Shown here in pieces: positions 18,901 to 25,512 of a stretch of DNA of 46,499 bases. Numbering within the stretch: the stretch's first letter is position 1; each line of letters opens with the position of its first letter. The DNA comes from a virus. Made by a program: the position numbers and the translations under genes. Below the pieces are notes generated by a model, which saw nothing but the letters and a program-made list of their open reading frames with translations, was not told where the DNA came from and made no database searches. The DNA lies in the IMG/VR virus record IMGVR_UViG_3300037796_000068, positions 1 through 46,499 of that record; one strand, given 5' to 3'.

Positions 18901-19450
18901 CACGTCAGGCGGTACGCTCGTAGAGCCATCACCAGCAGGCGGAGCGGATAATGCATGGTTCCTGGCAGATCGATACCCGGACAATCGCCAGATGGTGTTT
19001 ACTGATGACGAGGGTAATTTATTAGCAAAAGAAGACTATCGCGGGAGTGCCGCAGTTATCAATCTAACGGCATTCTTCCCATTTGCCTTTGTCGAGGTTG
19101 CGACATGGCCGTCATCCTCTACATCATCGGCACCAGCGGCATTTACCATCCCGACAACGATCAACAATCGTCTCGTGTACGCGGCGGGATCAGCCGGGCC
19201 GACAGCATCGGGTATTTACGAGGTGACAAACCCGTTCAGCGCGTCGCCAGGCTATAGCATTGTAGCGCTGTCAGGCGAGACCATTGGATGGATACGAGCA
19301 GATCGGGCGACGAATAGCCTGGTGTCACTCATGCTCGATTTCTCTGGTACGCCGGAAGTTGGGATTTGGAACGGCGCCACAATAGAGCGGGTCGACGTGT
19401 CTGCGCTGTCGAACATTGCCGCGCTGGTGGAGGTGGTTGTCAATGACTAG
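15971..19450 (+). CDS. Large tail tip/hub protein with Ig-like and Asp-box beta-propeller regions
   Basis: A 1159-residue protein. Residues about 1-355 look like a tail hub/baseplate domain (VIEYRLQCYVNG, DVLTEADFAD, LKQVFDRLLKYCGLTWYVGA, then RPGQTIGLLCPELQFDV). Residues about 375-475 are a PKD/Ig-like module (ATGESVTYSWTATAGAGETV). Residues about 480-1150 are repetitive, propeller-like, with Asp-box-type turns such as RKSEDGGATWSD. Such C-terminal propellers often bind glycans. GTG start overlaps the preceding TGA. Confidence 0.75.
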   Translation: MTDWPLDTVVIEYRLQCYVNGIPRILTAFPSRSIAVGQRTTCPLEFADAIELEASRTAANVRVGCVTTAGILWYPFARGYFLFEQSQAGPRRNKGSLVDCTWKLAQESVNEITWNDRSPVDAITDVLTEADFADSEIGDIFDPGSIYNLGTVDEIIIEAGTTLKQVFDRLLKYCGLTWYVGASGALHVIPALTIPGSSSSIVYASGISNEFALPADTRGFTKPKRRYTSDELQTKTYTAKGRTLEDGTTPNATLTASDIERGISKGDTYEYAQDNDVCTAIVKRELRRASGKTELLTLETDLDPRLRPGQTIGLLCPELQFDVTTYARIQALSNRGGICTLSVTLGTSAVGGDVTYEPPPDDNGDGGTLTPIGGIEGELPTASIAYRIDYEKTSSGDPLYTVYAEGSGTSATGESVTYSWTATAGAGETVTPGSSSEQNETFVFSSLTGASLELTVTDSNGTSPAATLTLDDPTIETYSRILTYVIDDTWKVLYDPDQPASTWQPSGTVAIAVPRYNDAGHLWCVFFKSATTETLIYRRDPQDFAETPELIATLSGTPTRIYVGEGFINPQFANTIIVSIGSTIAYSRNGESAAPTFQATASLGTGAIQALVVSAFDDDLWYACIDNKLRKSEDGGATWSDVVTSPDASAVAEDVAIGPAAGGAVAFSGASTDARRVQFVDAGFSTDWSAITFAAGEDLQTITPRLAGDGYQVASSDGTVYELILSGTTFTASEQAQTDASGNAERMVRDGEIANQSYIADATGLYKQQGASGMEQIAAGVATSVGFAALREPPVVPSYTFFLAQQGVASAGVYEYNSATGGTPTLRNSGIPAALTHVLWLSGNPINTDELIAVIHAGAAASVSDSGGKLRTGTTSHSPLWRYTISTQTWSEIVISVSSTVSGNLYRADYDPETLGRWVSNVETTGYDVYALIGTDLTGSETTVAATSPLRYLSFGPGQDGDLVLSQNFPLDRVAYLTSGGTLVEPSPAGGADNAWFLADRYPDNRQMVFTDDEGNLLAKEDYRGSAAVINLTAFFPFAFVEVATWPSSSTSSAPAAFTIPTTINNRLVYAAGSAGPTASGIYEVTNPFSASPGYSIVALSGETIGWIRADRATNSLVSLMLDFSGTPEVGIWNGATIERVDVSALSNIAALVEVVVND

Positions 19451-20834
19451 GCGCGAAAGTTACGAAATCGAATACATTGCAGAGCGTATTCAGAAACGCA
19501 GTCGAGAGATTAGCCAGGAGGAAACTCGCGATGCATTGCGGCGGGCTGCGGAACAGGCGGCAAATATTGTTTCGTCTGCCGATATCCGGCTTGATCAACT
19601 CCTCCAGACAGGCGCCACAGCAGGCCAGGTGGTGACGTGGGACGCCGTAGCAGGCGAGTGGGTACCCGATGACGCATCAAGTTTGACAGACCCGACGACA
19701 ACCGAAGGGGACGTCATCTATCGCGACGGCTCTGGATTGCAACGGCTCGGCATCGGCACAGCAGGGCAACGCCTCACCGTCAACAGCGCAGAGACGGCGC
19801 CGGAATGGGCTGATGACCCGGCATTTCGAAATATTGTGCTCAATCCAAATGGGGGTATTGCACAGAGGTTGGACACTCCTACTACGCCCACAACAATAGA
19901 TGATACTGACTATGGTTATGATCGTTGGAAAATATTATCAGAGATTGCTAATAGCGTAGATATACAACGCATCGGTGGCAATACACAAAGATATGCAGCA
20001 AGGTTGGGTCAGGTCGATCCCACATCCCAACAAATAGGAACGGTACAGTATATAGAGGGGGCAAACTGCCAACACCTGAGAAGCAATGAAGTGACGCTAT
20101 CCGGATCTTTGCGTTGCAGTGCTAATGTGACAGTAAAAGTAGTTGTTGTGCAATGGGGCGGCACCGAGGATGTCATAACAAACGATCTCATATCCTCCTG
20201 GGGTTCTACCGTAACACTTGCCGCTAATTTTACTGTAGCAGGGACAGAGGGGTCTGTCAGTCTGACTGCGAATACATGGCAAGATTTCAGTCATACCGTT
20301 ACGTTAAATAGTAGTTTTAATAATCTCTGTGTATTGCTTTATGTGACAACTGACATAGCACAAAACACTCTACTGGATTATGAGGCGATAAAGGTAAGCG
20401 AAGGTAACTTTACCACACCATTCGAGACGCGTCCGATTGGTATGGAGCTTGCGCTGTGTCAACGGTATTTTCAGGTATTCAATCCGGGGAATGCCTACTT
20501 TGCCGCGTATATGTGGGCGGGACTCAATGAGATTTATGCGCAGACTGTGCTATTGCCTGTGCAGATGCGTGCAGCACCAACCGTGACGGACACTAATCCC
20601 TCGTGGTCGGCAGGTTTTCCAGGTACAGGTAATAACGCGTCATTCTATCCGCCTGGCTCTCCGCCATACGTAACGACAGTTGGGACGTTTGATGTCGTGT
20701 ATGAAACATCTGTGATGACGTTGTCGTTTATCTATGAATCAACGCCGGATGACTTCGCTGGTGCTTCTGCTGGTGATGTTGGCAGGGCAACATTCGGCAC
20801 AGCCTACCGGGCCTATCTGGACGCGGAGTTGTAA
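19443..20834 (+). CDS. Tail fibre/receptor-binding protein
   Basis: Begins with a conserved helical anchor (REISQEETRDALRRAAEQAA) and the AGQVVTWDAVAGEWVP repeat element common in phage fibres; the middle and C-terminus are beta-rich with the fibre motif TPFETRPIGMELALCQRYFQVF. From about 19840 to 20460 the base composition turns clearly AT-richer than the flanks, as expected for an exchanged receptor-binding tip. Start ATG 19443 overlaps the stop of the hub gene; an upstream ATG at 19416 in frame is less likely. Confidence 0.8.
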   Translation: MTRRESYEIEYIAERIQKRSREISQEETRDALRRAAEQAANIVSSADIRLDQLLQTGATAGQVVTWDAVAGEWVPDDASSLTDPTTTEGDVIYRDGSGLQRLGIGTAGQRLTVNSAETAPEWADDPAFRNIVLNPNGGIAQRLDTPTTPTTIDDTDYGYDRWKILSEIANSVDIQRIGGNTQRYAARLGQVDPTSQQIGTVQYIEGANCQHLRSNEVTLSGSLRCSANVTVKVVVVQWGGTEDVITNDLISSWGSTVTLAANFTVAGTEGSVSLTANTWQDFSHTVTLNSSFNNLCVLLYVTTDIAQNTLLDYEAIKVSEGNFTTPFETRPIGMELALCQRYFQVFNPGNAYFAAYMWAGLNEIYAQTVLLPVQMRAAPTVTDTNPSWSAGFPGTGNNASFYPPGSPPYVTTVGTFDVVYETSVMTLSFIYESTPDDFAGASAGDVGRATFGTAYRAYLDAEL

Positions 20835-20836
20835 CA

Positions 20837-21067
20837 ATGGCAGACTATAAACTACTCGAGAGCGGCGGCGTGTACCACCGCCCAAGCGGGCGTCACATTC
20901 CAGACGCTCCTGGCAATCGACACTGGCAGGAGTATCAGCGATGGCTCGCAGCAGGCAACACGCCGGAACTGGCGCCGTCTGCCGTGCGCGAGCCGCAACC
21001 GTTCCAGGTGGCGCGCCCGGCTGGTGTGGCGCGGGAGTTCTATCAGAGGGAAAGGATCTATGGATAA
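20837..21067 (+). CDS. Small tail-fibre-associated protein
   Basis: A 76-residue protein with a W-x-x-Y-x-x-W-L-A-A-G-N-T-P-E pattern (HWQEYQRWLAAGNTPELAPS) that resembles the C-terminal part of phage tail fibre assembly or fibre-connected proteins. It starts 2 bases after the fibre stop and overlaps the next gene by 8 bases. Function inferred by pattern and place. Confidence 0.6.
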   Translation: MADYKLLESGGVYHRPSGRHIPDAPGNRHWQEYQRWLAAGNTPELAPSAVREPQPFQVARPAGVAREFYQRERIYG

Positions 21068-21350
21068 GGCAACATTGGTGCAATCGATGGTTGACGCAGG
21101 CACGGCGATTGCACAGGCACACGAGGCACTTCAGGCGGCGTATGCGATCTACTTTGACAATGGCTACAACAGTGGGGGCGCGCTTCCGATTAGCGACGCC
21201 GATTTGACCGGCGCGGGGTTCCCGTTCACGGCGGCGCAGTTGGGAAGTCTGGTGACGTTCGCAGAGCAGTTAAATAACCTGATGGAAGGGCAGGCGACGA
21301 CACCGGCAGATTACAGCGCGACGTTGAATGTTATTCGAAGTGTGGTATAA
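21060..21350 (+). CDS. Hypothetical protein, last gene of the structural operon
   Basis: A 96-residue helical protein (MDKATLVQSMVDAGTAIAQA, AAQLGSLVTFAEQLNNLMEG). It overlaps the preceding gene, and GAGGGAAAGGATCT before ATG 21060 supplies a ribosome binding site. Its final codons overlap a TGGTATAAT promoter box. No family recognised. Confidence 0.65.
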   Translation: MDKATLVQSMVDAGTAIAQAHEALQAAYAIYFDNGYNSGGALPISDADLTGAGFPFTAAQLGSLVTFAEQLNNLMEGQATTPADYSATLNVIRSVV

Positions 21351-21351
21351 T
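21324..21351 (+). promoter_or_regulatory. Extended -10 promoter at the end of the structural operon
   Basis: TTGAAT (21324-21329), a 16-base spacer, and TATAAT (21346-21351) preceded by TGG. It would start an RNA of about 65 nt ending in the terminator at 21394-21423, with no ORF inside; compare the unit at 4692-4808. Confidence 0.45.
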
Positions 21352-21393
21352 AGCCCTGTGGATGATACTTCCTGATGCTACCTTCACCGCGAG

Positions 21394-21423
21394 ACGCCGC
21401 CCCTCTCTCTAGGGCGGCGTTTT
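21394..21423 (+). terminator. Intrinsic terminator of the structural operon
   Basis: ACGCCGCCC (21394-21402) pairs perfectly with GGGCGGCGT (21412-21420), 9-base loop, followed by TTTT. It closes the rightward late operon before the convergent leftward genes. Confidence 0.85.
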
Positions 21424-21424
21424 G

Positions 21425-21433
21425 TGTTATAAT
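21425..21433 (+). promoter_or_regulatory. Isolated extended -10 element TGTTATAAT
   Basis: TG-T-TATAAT directly behind the first terminator, with no good -35. It precedes a roughly 70-base non-coding stretch that ends in the hairpin at 21478-21505. May be a third small transcription unit or chance. Confidence 0.3.
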
Positions 21434-21477
21434 GGGGCTGTGCCATCGGATATGGCGCAATGCATGTGGAAAGCAGG

Positions 21478-21508
21478 GCGCGGCGGGAGCATACCCTCGC
21501 CGCGCTTT
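21478..21508. terminator. Second, weaker terminator hairpin between convergent operons
   Basis: GCGCGGCG (21478-21485) pairs with CGCCGCGC (21498-21505), followed by TTTGTGTTGT on the plus strand. It lies just after the stop codon side of the leftward gene ending at 21517 and may act in both directions. Confidence 0.5.
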
Positions 21509-21516
21509 GTGTTGTC

Positions 21517-21801
21517 TTAAATAACCAACGCCCGACGCAAGGCGTCAAATTGCAACTTGCTCAGATTTATTTCTTGGATAATGTCACCATTACTATCTAA
21601 GATATCCACGCTATAGCGGCTAACAATGTTTGGTTGCTCGCCAAACACATATGCCTGTCGGAGCGTCTGGCAGCATCCAAGGTATGGGCCATCGGGGAAT
21701 GTTACTGCGTCGTCACAAACAAACGTGTTGTTTTCCACGTCTGTTTCGACCAGGCGTAGCGCGTGCGCGGTTGTGTTAAGAAAATGAAGGTCGGTTTTCA
21801 T
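21517..21801 (-). CDS. Hypothetical protein
   Basis: A 94-residue protein beginning MKTDLHFLNTTAHALRLVET. ATG 21801 is chosen because a GGAGGGC ribosome binding site sits 4 bases upstream; the frame is open further but overlaps the HTH gene. Its start overlaps the stop of the upstream HTH gene. Mixed alpha/beta composition, no family recognised. Last gene of the partition operon. Confidence 0.6.
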   Translation of the reverse strand: MKTDLHFLNTTAHALRLVETDVENNTFVCDDAVTFPDGPYLGCCQTLRQAYVFGEQPNIVSRYSVDILDSNGDIIQEINLSKLQFDALRRALVI

Positions 21802-22097
21802 GATGCCCTCCGTGGTCTGCCGCGCTGCCGCGGCTCTTGTCGATAGCGCTCGATCTCTTCGTCCGATACCATCCAATCGCGCCCATGCTTTGTGGCGCGC
21901 AACTTGCCGCGCCTGATGGCTGCAAGTACGCCTTTTCGGGTGAGGCCCAGGAGGCGGGCGGCCTCCTGAGTGGTGTGGTGGCGGCAGGCGGGGCTACCAC
22001 CCCGCCTCGCGCATGCACATTTCCTCGCTGATATCAGATAGCACGACGCGCCAGTCGCCTTGATACGGGCCGGGGACGGTGCTACAGATGCATCCAT
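21798..22097 (-). CDS. Excisionase/MerR-like HTH DNA-binding protein
   Basis: The C-terminal half contains a clear excisionase-type HTH: TTQEAARLLGLTRKGVLAAI followed by the basic wing RRGKLRATKHGRDWMVSDEE and a basic tail (RQRGRPRRAS). Such proteins act as small regulators or Xis factors. The start is uncertain: no ATG, GTG or TTG lies between the HTH and the end of the upstream gene, so translation must begin inside that gene (ATG 22097 is one candidate) and overlap it by about 100 bases in another frame. Confidence 0.65.
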   Translation of the reverse strand: MDASVAPSPARIKATGASCYLISARKCACARRGGSPACRHHTTQEAARLLGLTRKGVLAAIRRGKLRATKHGRDWMVSDEEIERYRQEPRQRGRPRRAS

Positions 22098-22893
22098 CCT
22101 GAGGATGGCACACGAGGTAACTCCCGCCTGGCTCAACCGGGCGCGGCTCGCTCACCTGTACCACGTCTGCCGGGGCTGCTGTAGGCTGTGGCGCGGCGGT
22201 GGGGGCTGGCGCGGGAGGCGGGCTGTGTACAGGTATCTGCTGATACACGACCTCGACGCGGGCTGTCGGCGTCGGGGCCAGGTCGGCGACCTGCGCCGGG
22301 TCAGCACCGAAACAATCCCAGATGCGTACCCATTTCTGATCTAACAATTGCCCCCACGCCATCCCATAACGGGCCTGAATGGGGCCGCACGCTGACACGG
22401 GCACCTCTCCAGACGGCTCTCCATTCGGCGCCCAGAACGTTGGTACATGCCGCTCTGGCGTAGATGTGGCGGGAATTGTCGGGGATATGGCAGGGACATT
22501 GGCGGGGTGCTCCACGACCGTCGGGCGCCAGTTCAGCAGCGCCGCGCCCAGCGGGAGGAGTACGACAACCGCGAGCACCACAACCACGAGCACGCGGACG
22601 CCTATCGCCGCATCCCGAAGCGAAACGGAAGGCTCCTTGCGAGCGCTCGCGGGCGTGTGCGGGGGTATCTGTCCGTCTGTCTGTGCTGTTCCGGACATGG
22701 GTTCGTCGGCTGCCCACGCGCATACCTGCGCCGTACTAGAGTATCGCACGGTGATATACCCTGCAATTTCCCATTCCCGAATTAAATTACCCGCTTTCGT
22801 CTGTTTTATGTTAAGTGCGCGCTGCAAATCTGCGCGGCGCCATTCTCCATACAACTTGCGGCGGGCGATGGCTAGTCGCTGATCGTCTGTCAT
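21994..22893 (-). CDS. Membrane protein with N-terminal winged-helix-like domain
   Basis: A 299-residue protein. Residues about 1-60 (DDQRLAIARRKLYGEWRRAD, RALNIKQTKAGNLIREWEIA) look like a winged HTH domain; residues about 97-122 are a single transmembrane helix (VRVLVVVVLAVVVLLPLGAA); residues 125-235 are Pro/Ala/Thr-rich as in exported linkers; the C-terminal 45 residues hold a small Cys-containing domain (YLVCHPQDGCICSTVPG). The topology (DNA-binding inside, linker and Cys domain outside) is that of ToxR/CadC-type one-component proteins. Start overlaps the stop of the upstream membrane gene, so the two are coupled. Confidence 0.65.
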   Translation of the reverse strand: MTDDQRLAIARRKLYGEWRRADLQRALNIKQTKAGNLIREWEIAGYITVRYSSTAQVCAWAADEPMSGTAQTDGQIPPHTPASARKEPSVSLRDAAIGVRVLVVVVLAVVVLLPLGAALLNWRPTVVEHPANVPAISPTIPATSTPERHVPTFWAPNGEPSGEVPVSACGPIQARYGMAWGQLLDQKWVRIWDCFGADPAQVADLAPTPTARVEVVYQQIPVHSPPPAPAPTAAPQPTAAPADVVQVSEPRPVEPGGSYLVCHPQDGCICSTVPGPYQGDWRVVLSDISEEMCMREAGW

Positions 22894-23558
22894 CGGAGTA
22901 CCCTCGGTATAGTCAAATTCAAAAACTCTTCCAGCGTTTGCGGTTGCAAGCGGCGCGTGCTGCGCTCGCCATTGCCTGAGAGTAGGCGGGCGCTTTCCAG
23001 GCGGGCCGCAATTTGCTGGGCGTGTTCTCGCGTCGGCACCTGTCCGAGATGGATTTGTGCCGTCCCAAACACGCGACGATCAACACTCAGGTATTGCGGC
23101 CCTTCCAGGCTGCGCACAGACCATGGTGTCGGGTGTTCGTGCCGTCGCTGCCAGAGCGAGAACAGCAGCAGCAGCAGCCGGGCCGGATCATCTGCCGTGA
23201 TCGTTGTTTCGCTGGCGGTGATTGTTGTAGTGACGCCTTGCTTTTCCTCGTATGCATCAAGCATCAAAGCCCGGCGGTCGGCTTCATAGTCGAGATCGGA
23301 GCGCCACTTTCTATAGGTGAAATACGGGATCAGGAACGCCAGAAACGACAACACGCACAACCCGAACCCGAGCGGGTACCATTGCCACGCGCCCGCAGGG
23401 ATTGCGGCAGAAAGCACGAATAACCCTAGTGTGCCCTGGAATGCGAGCGCAGAAGATGCGCCCGCCGTGAGTATGGTCTGTTTGGCGTCAATATGCAGCC
23501 GTTCGGCTGCGAGTTCCTGCACGGCCTGCGTTGCGGTGGCCTCTTTGTGCTGGTACAT
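22890..23558 (-). CDS. Two-helix membrane protein with cytosolic C-terminal domain
   Basis: A 222-residue protein. Two hydrophobic helices lie at about residues 38-57 (FQGTLGLFVLSAAIPAGAW) and 62-82 (GFGLCVLSFLAFLIPYFTY), followed by a charged helix and a cytosolic domain ending GERSTRRLQPQTLEEFLNLT. The C-terminal part (PTREHAQQIAARLESARLLS) has a helix-turn-helix-like spacing but is not convincing. ATG 23558 is selected for its ribosome binding site GGGAGGGGACT. Unknown function; operon mate of the partition genes. Confidence 0.6.
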   Translation of the reverse strand: MYQHKEATATQAVQELAAERLHIDAKQTILTAGASSALAFQGTLGLFVLSAAIPAGAWQWYPLGFGLCVLSFLAFLIPYFTYRKWRSDLDYEADRRALMLDAYEEKQGVTTTITASETTITADDPARLLLLLFSLWQRRHEHPTPWSVRSLEGPQYLSVDRRVFGTAQIHLGQVPTREHAQQIAARLESARLLSGNGERSTRRLQPQTLEEFLNLTIPRVLR

Positions 23559-23576
23559 AGTCCCCTCCCGCCTCAA

Positions 23577-23774
23577 TTAAACAGGAACCAATACGCCTGG
23601 CTCAATCAGCGCAGAGCAACCGAATATCACACCCTCATGCACCGCGACATACCAGTCCTGTAACTCTGCTGCTTCCATCAAATCGTGCGCATATGGTTCG
23701 GCGCGAAATGCATCCCATAACCGACTGGACTCCTCCTGATGTTCGTCCAATTTGTTGTATAGATCTTCTATCAT
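23577..23774 (-). CDS. Small acidic hypothetical protein
   Basis: A 65-residue protein MIEDLYNKLDEHQEESSRLW... with an acidic helical first half and a hydrophobic C-terminal tail (GVIFGCSALIEPGVLVPV). Preceded by GAGAGGGGACT. Sits between parR and the membrane proteins in one operon. No family recognised. Confidence 0.6.
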   Translation of the reverse strand: MIEDLYNKLDEHQEESSRLWDAFRAEPYAHDLMEAAELQDWYVAVHEGVIFGCSALIEPGVLVPV

Positions 23775-23800
23775 AGTCCCCTCTCGCTAGTATCGTTTCC

Positions 23801-24001
23801 TTAGAGCGTGAACGTGTCATCATCATCATCAGGCGGCTGTGGCGGCTGTGGCGCGTTCTGTTGCTGTATGCCGCGCAGCAGGGCTGCCTTTACATCGTTT
23901 TGGCGTTTCCGTAATGGCAGACTGTCGAGCCATTCAGCGATGGCGTTGTCGCTCTCATCGTCCAGATAGAGCAGCAGTGTATAGCGGCGCGGCTCAGGCA
24001 T
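23801..24001 (-). CDS. parR: ParR-like ribbon-helix-helix adaptor
   Basis: A 66-residue protein. The N-terminal strand and two helices (RYTLLLYLDDESDNAIAEWL, RKRQNDVKAALLRGI) fit a ribbon-helix-helix DNA-binding domain; a Pro/Gln linker leads to an acidic tail DDDDDTFTL. In type II (R1-type) partition the adaptor binds the centromere parC by its RHH and contacts ParM filaments through its C-terminal tail. Position immediately behind parM, with overlapping start and stop, is the standard gene order. Confidence 0.8.
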   Translation of the reverse strand: MPEPRRYTLLLYLDDESDNAIAEWLDSLPLRKRQNDVKAALLRGIQQQNAPQPPQPPDDDDDTFTL

Positions 24002-25043
24002 CGTTACCCCACTTTTGTACAGCCATGTCTGCATATCCCCTGACAGACGCCTCGTGCGGCGGGTGTTTTTCTGGCATCCCCATCGGCAACTTACCCTGCC
24101 ATGTGGCGCGAATGGACGGGCCGAACGTCGTATCTGTTGCGCCTCCTCCGACAACCAGCAAATAATGCGTTGAGAACCCTTCGAAGTGGGCGCGGATCTC
24201 TTCATGTGCGCGTGCCCAGAGACTATCACGAAGGTCGTCTATCTCAGGCGCGATGCTCTCGTCTTTGCCGTCAATGGTCACAACTCGCTCTGCAATGGCC
24301 CGATCAACCTCCCAGAGTTCTGGCAGACCTGGCGCGCCTTGCAATCGCTGGAGTAACTCGGCAACCTTGTTGCGTAGCGTCTGGACGCCGAACCGCAACG
24401 CTTTGGAGCGTCGGTAAATTTCTTGCATTTCGCTGCTGCCATCGGCGCGCCGCTCAGGCCGGAGCGCGATCAAATCGGTGGTAAATGTGCCCACGTCAAT
24501 ACCAATAATGTTGGCCTTATGGAGCGGTCGCTTCTGGAGTGCCTGTTTCAATTCAGCAGGAGTATGTGCGCTGAAATAGAGCACGGCACCACGCGGCTGC
24601 GAGGTCACATGCACGTCTGTGATGTTCACACGGTAGCTCGCGTCTGCTCGCGTGAACTCGTGCGATCCTATGAAGAAGTCTCGAATATCGCGTTTCAATG
24701 CCCGATATGCTTCCGCGTTGGCACCCCCGACCATCCGAATGGTGTGCTCTCCAGGCGGGAGTAGTTCGGACAGTGCGGCGTAAAGGCGGATGCGCGCATC
24801 TGGCGACGTGTAGCGGTAATTGCTTGTGGCATAGGCAGTGGCGCCCTGTGCGCGGGCCGCATCGCCCACAAGGTACTGACTGCGATTGTAGCCGATAACA
24901 ATCACATCAGAACGCGATAGGTATTCTTCATCTACAATTGCATCAACGGGCAACACTAGCGCTGGTATCGCCGTGACCTGCATTCCATTGCCCGCTACGC
25001 CTGCCTTTGTCAGACCGGCACCATCATCATACACAACGTGCAT
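23994..25043 (-). CDS. parM: ParM/StbA-like actin-family segregation ATPase
   Basis: A 349-residue actin-like ATPase. Phosphate 1 motif DDGAGLTKAG (residues 6-15), phosphate 2 motif IGIDVGTFTTDLIA (180-193) and adenosine motif LLVVGGGATD (about 306) are all visible, and the length is that of ParM/StbA/Alp proteins. These proteins polymerise and push apart plasmid copies bound through ParR. The gene follows a promoter and a candidate centromere at 25044-25120. Phage actin homologues also include PhuZ (tubulin) types, but the adjacent RHH gene makes plasmid partition the best reading. Confidence 0.88.
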   Translation of the reverse strand: MHVVYDDGAGLTKAGVAGNGMQVTAIPALVLPVDAIVDEEYLSRSDVIVIGYNRSQYLVGDAARAQGATAYATSNYRYTSPDARIRLYAALSELLPPGEHTIRMVGGANAEAYRALKRDIRDFFIGSHEFTRADASYRVNITDVHVTSQPRGAVLYFSAHTPAELKQALQKRPLHKANIIGIDVGTFTTDLIALRPERRADGSSEMQEIYRRSKALRFGVQTLRNKVAELLQRLQGAPGLPELWEVDRAIAERVVTIDGKDESIAPEIDDLRDSLWARAHEEIRAHFEGFSTHYLLVVGGGATDTTFGPSIRATWQGKLPMGMPEKHPPHEASVRGYADMAVQKWGNDA

Positions 25044-25120
25044 AGCACCTCCTCACAACAACTTATAACAAACTCATAAGCTAATTATAACACGTTGTGT
25101 CAATCCTACACAATCCAGAC
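25044..25120 (-). promoter_or_regulatory. parM promoter and candidate parC centromere/operator
   Basis: On the minus strand TTGTGT (25108-25113), an 18-base spacer and TATAAT (25084-25089) with upstream TG form an extended -10 promoter. A perfect small palindrome ACAC-GTT-GTGT (25090-25100) lies in the spacer, TTGACA overlaps it, and TTATAACA occurs twice (near 25064 and 25085). A partition operon is normally autoregulated by ParR binding at parC here; the repeats are few, so the centromere is only a proposal. Confidence 0.5.
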
Positions 25121-25145
25121 AAAGCGAAACCCCGCCGAAGCGGGG
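25121..25145 (-). terminator. Terminator with UUCG tetraloop
   Basis: Read on the minus strand: CCCCGC-TTCG-GCGGGG (25145-25130) followed by TTTCGCTTT. It ends the leftward transcript of the genes at 25178-27540 just before the partition promoter. Confidence 0.8.
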
Positions 25146-25177
25146 CTGTGAGGTGTGGGCGGGGCTGCTTGGATTGA

Positions 25178-25462
25178 TTAACTGTTTCCCAAGCGATGAT
25201 CGCGAATTTCCATCTCAACTTCGCTTTCGCAGCGCTGCATCAGATACTCAACGCGCTGCATCAGATACTCAACGCGCTCACCTGTTACATTCTGCGGATA
25301 CTGCACGACAGCATCGCGCAGCAGCAGCATGTAGCTGGGTTCGTGCCCTATGTAGTGGTCCCTGCTGAACAGCAAGGCGCTATCACACCCCGTCTCTTCT
25401 TCAAACTTCTGCGCCAATCGTCCAAGCGCTTCGTTCGCCTTCCTCAACATTTCTTCTGTCAT
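25178..25462 (-). CDS. Small protein with a tandem 7-residue duplication
   Basis: A 94-residue protein from ATG 25462 (MTEEMLRKANEALGRLAQKF). Near the C-terminus the heptad RVEYLMQ is duplicated by an exact 21-bp tandem repeat (25232-25252 and 25253-25273). The ribosome binding site GGAGGTACATC belongs to a leader shared with the next upstream gene. Function unknown. Confidence 0.65.
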   Translation of the reverse strand: MTEEMLRKANEALGRLAQKFEEETGCDSALLFSRDHYIGHEPSYMLLLRDAVVQYPQNVTGERVEYLMQRVEYLMQRCESEVEMEIRDHRLGNS

Positions 25463-25512
25463 GATGTACCTCCTAGCCCGATACAACGCCTCGGGCGGGG
25501 CTGTTATTTTAG
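25460..25512 (-). promoter_or_regulatory. Leader hairpin element, copy B
   Basis: Minus-strand leader of the 25462 gene: AGCCC ... GCCCGAGGCGTTGTATCGGGC hairpin directly followed by TAGGAGGTACATC and ATG. It closely resembles copy A at 25956-26008 in sequence, spacing and the last 18 bases before ATG. Confidence 0.5.
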
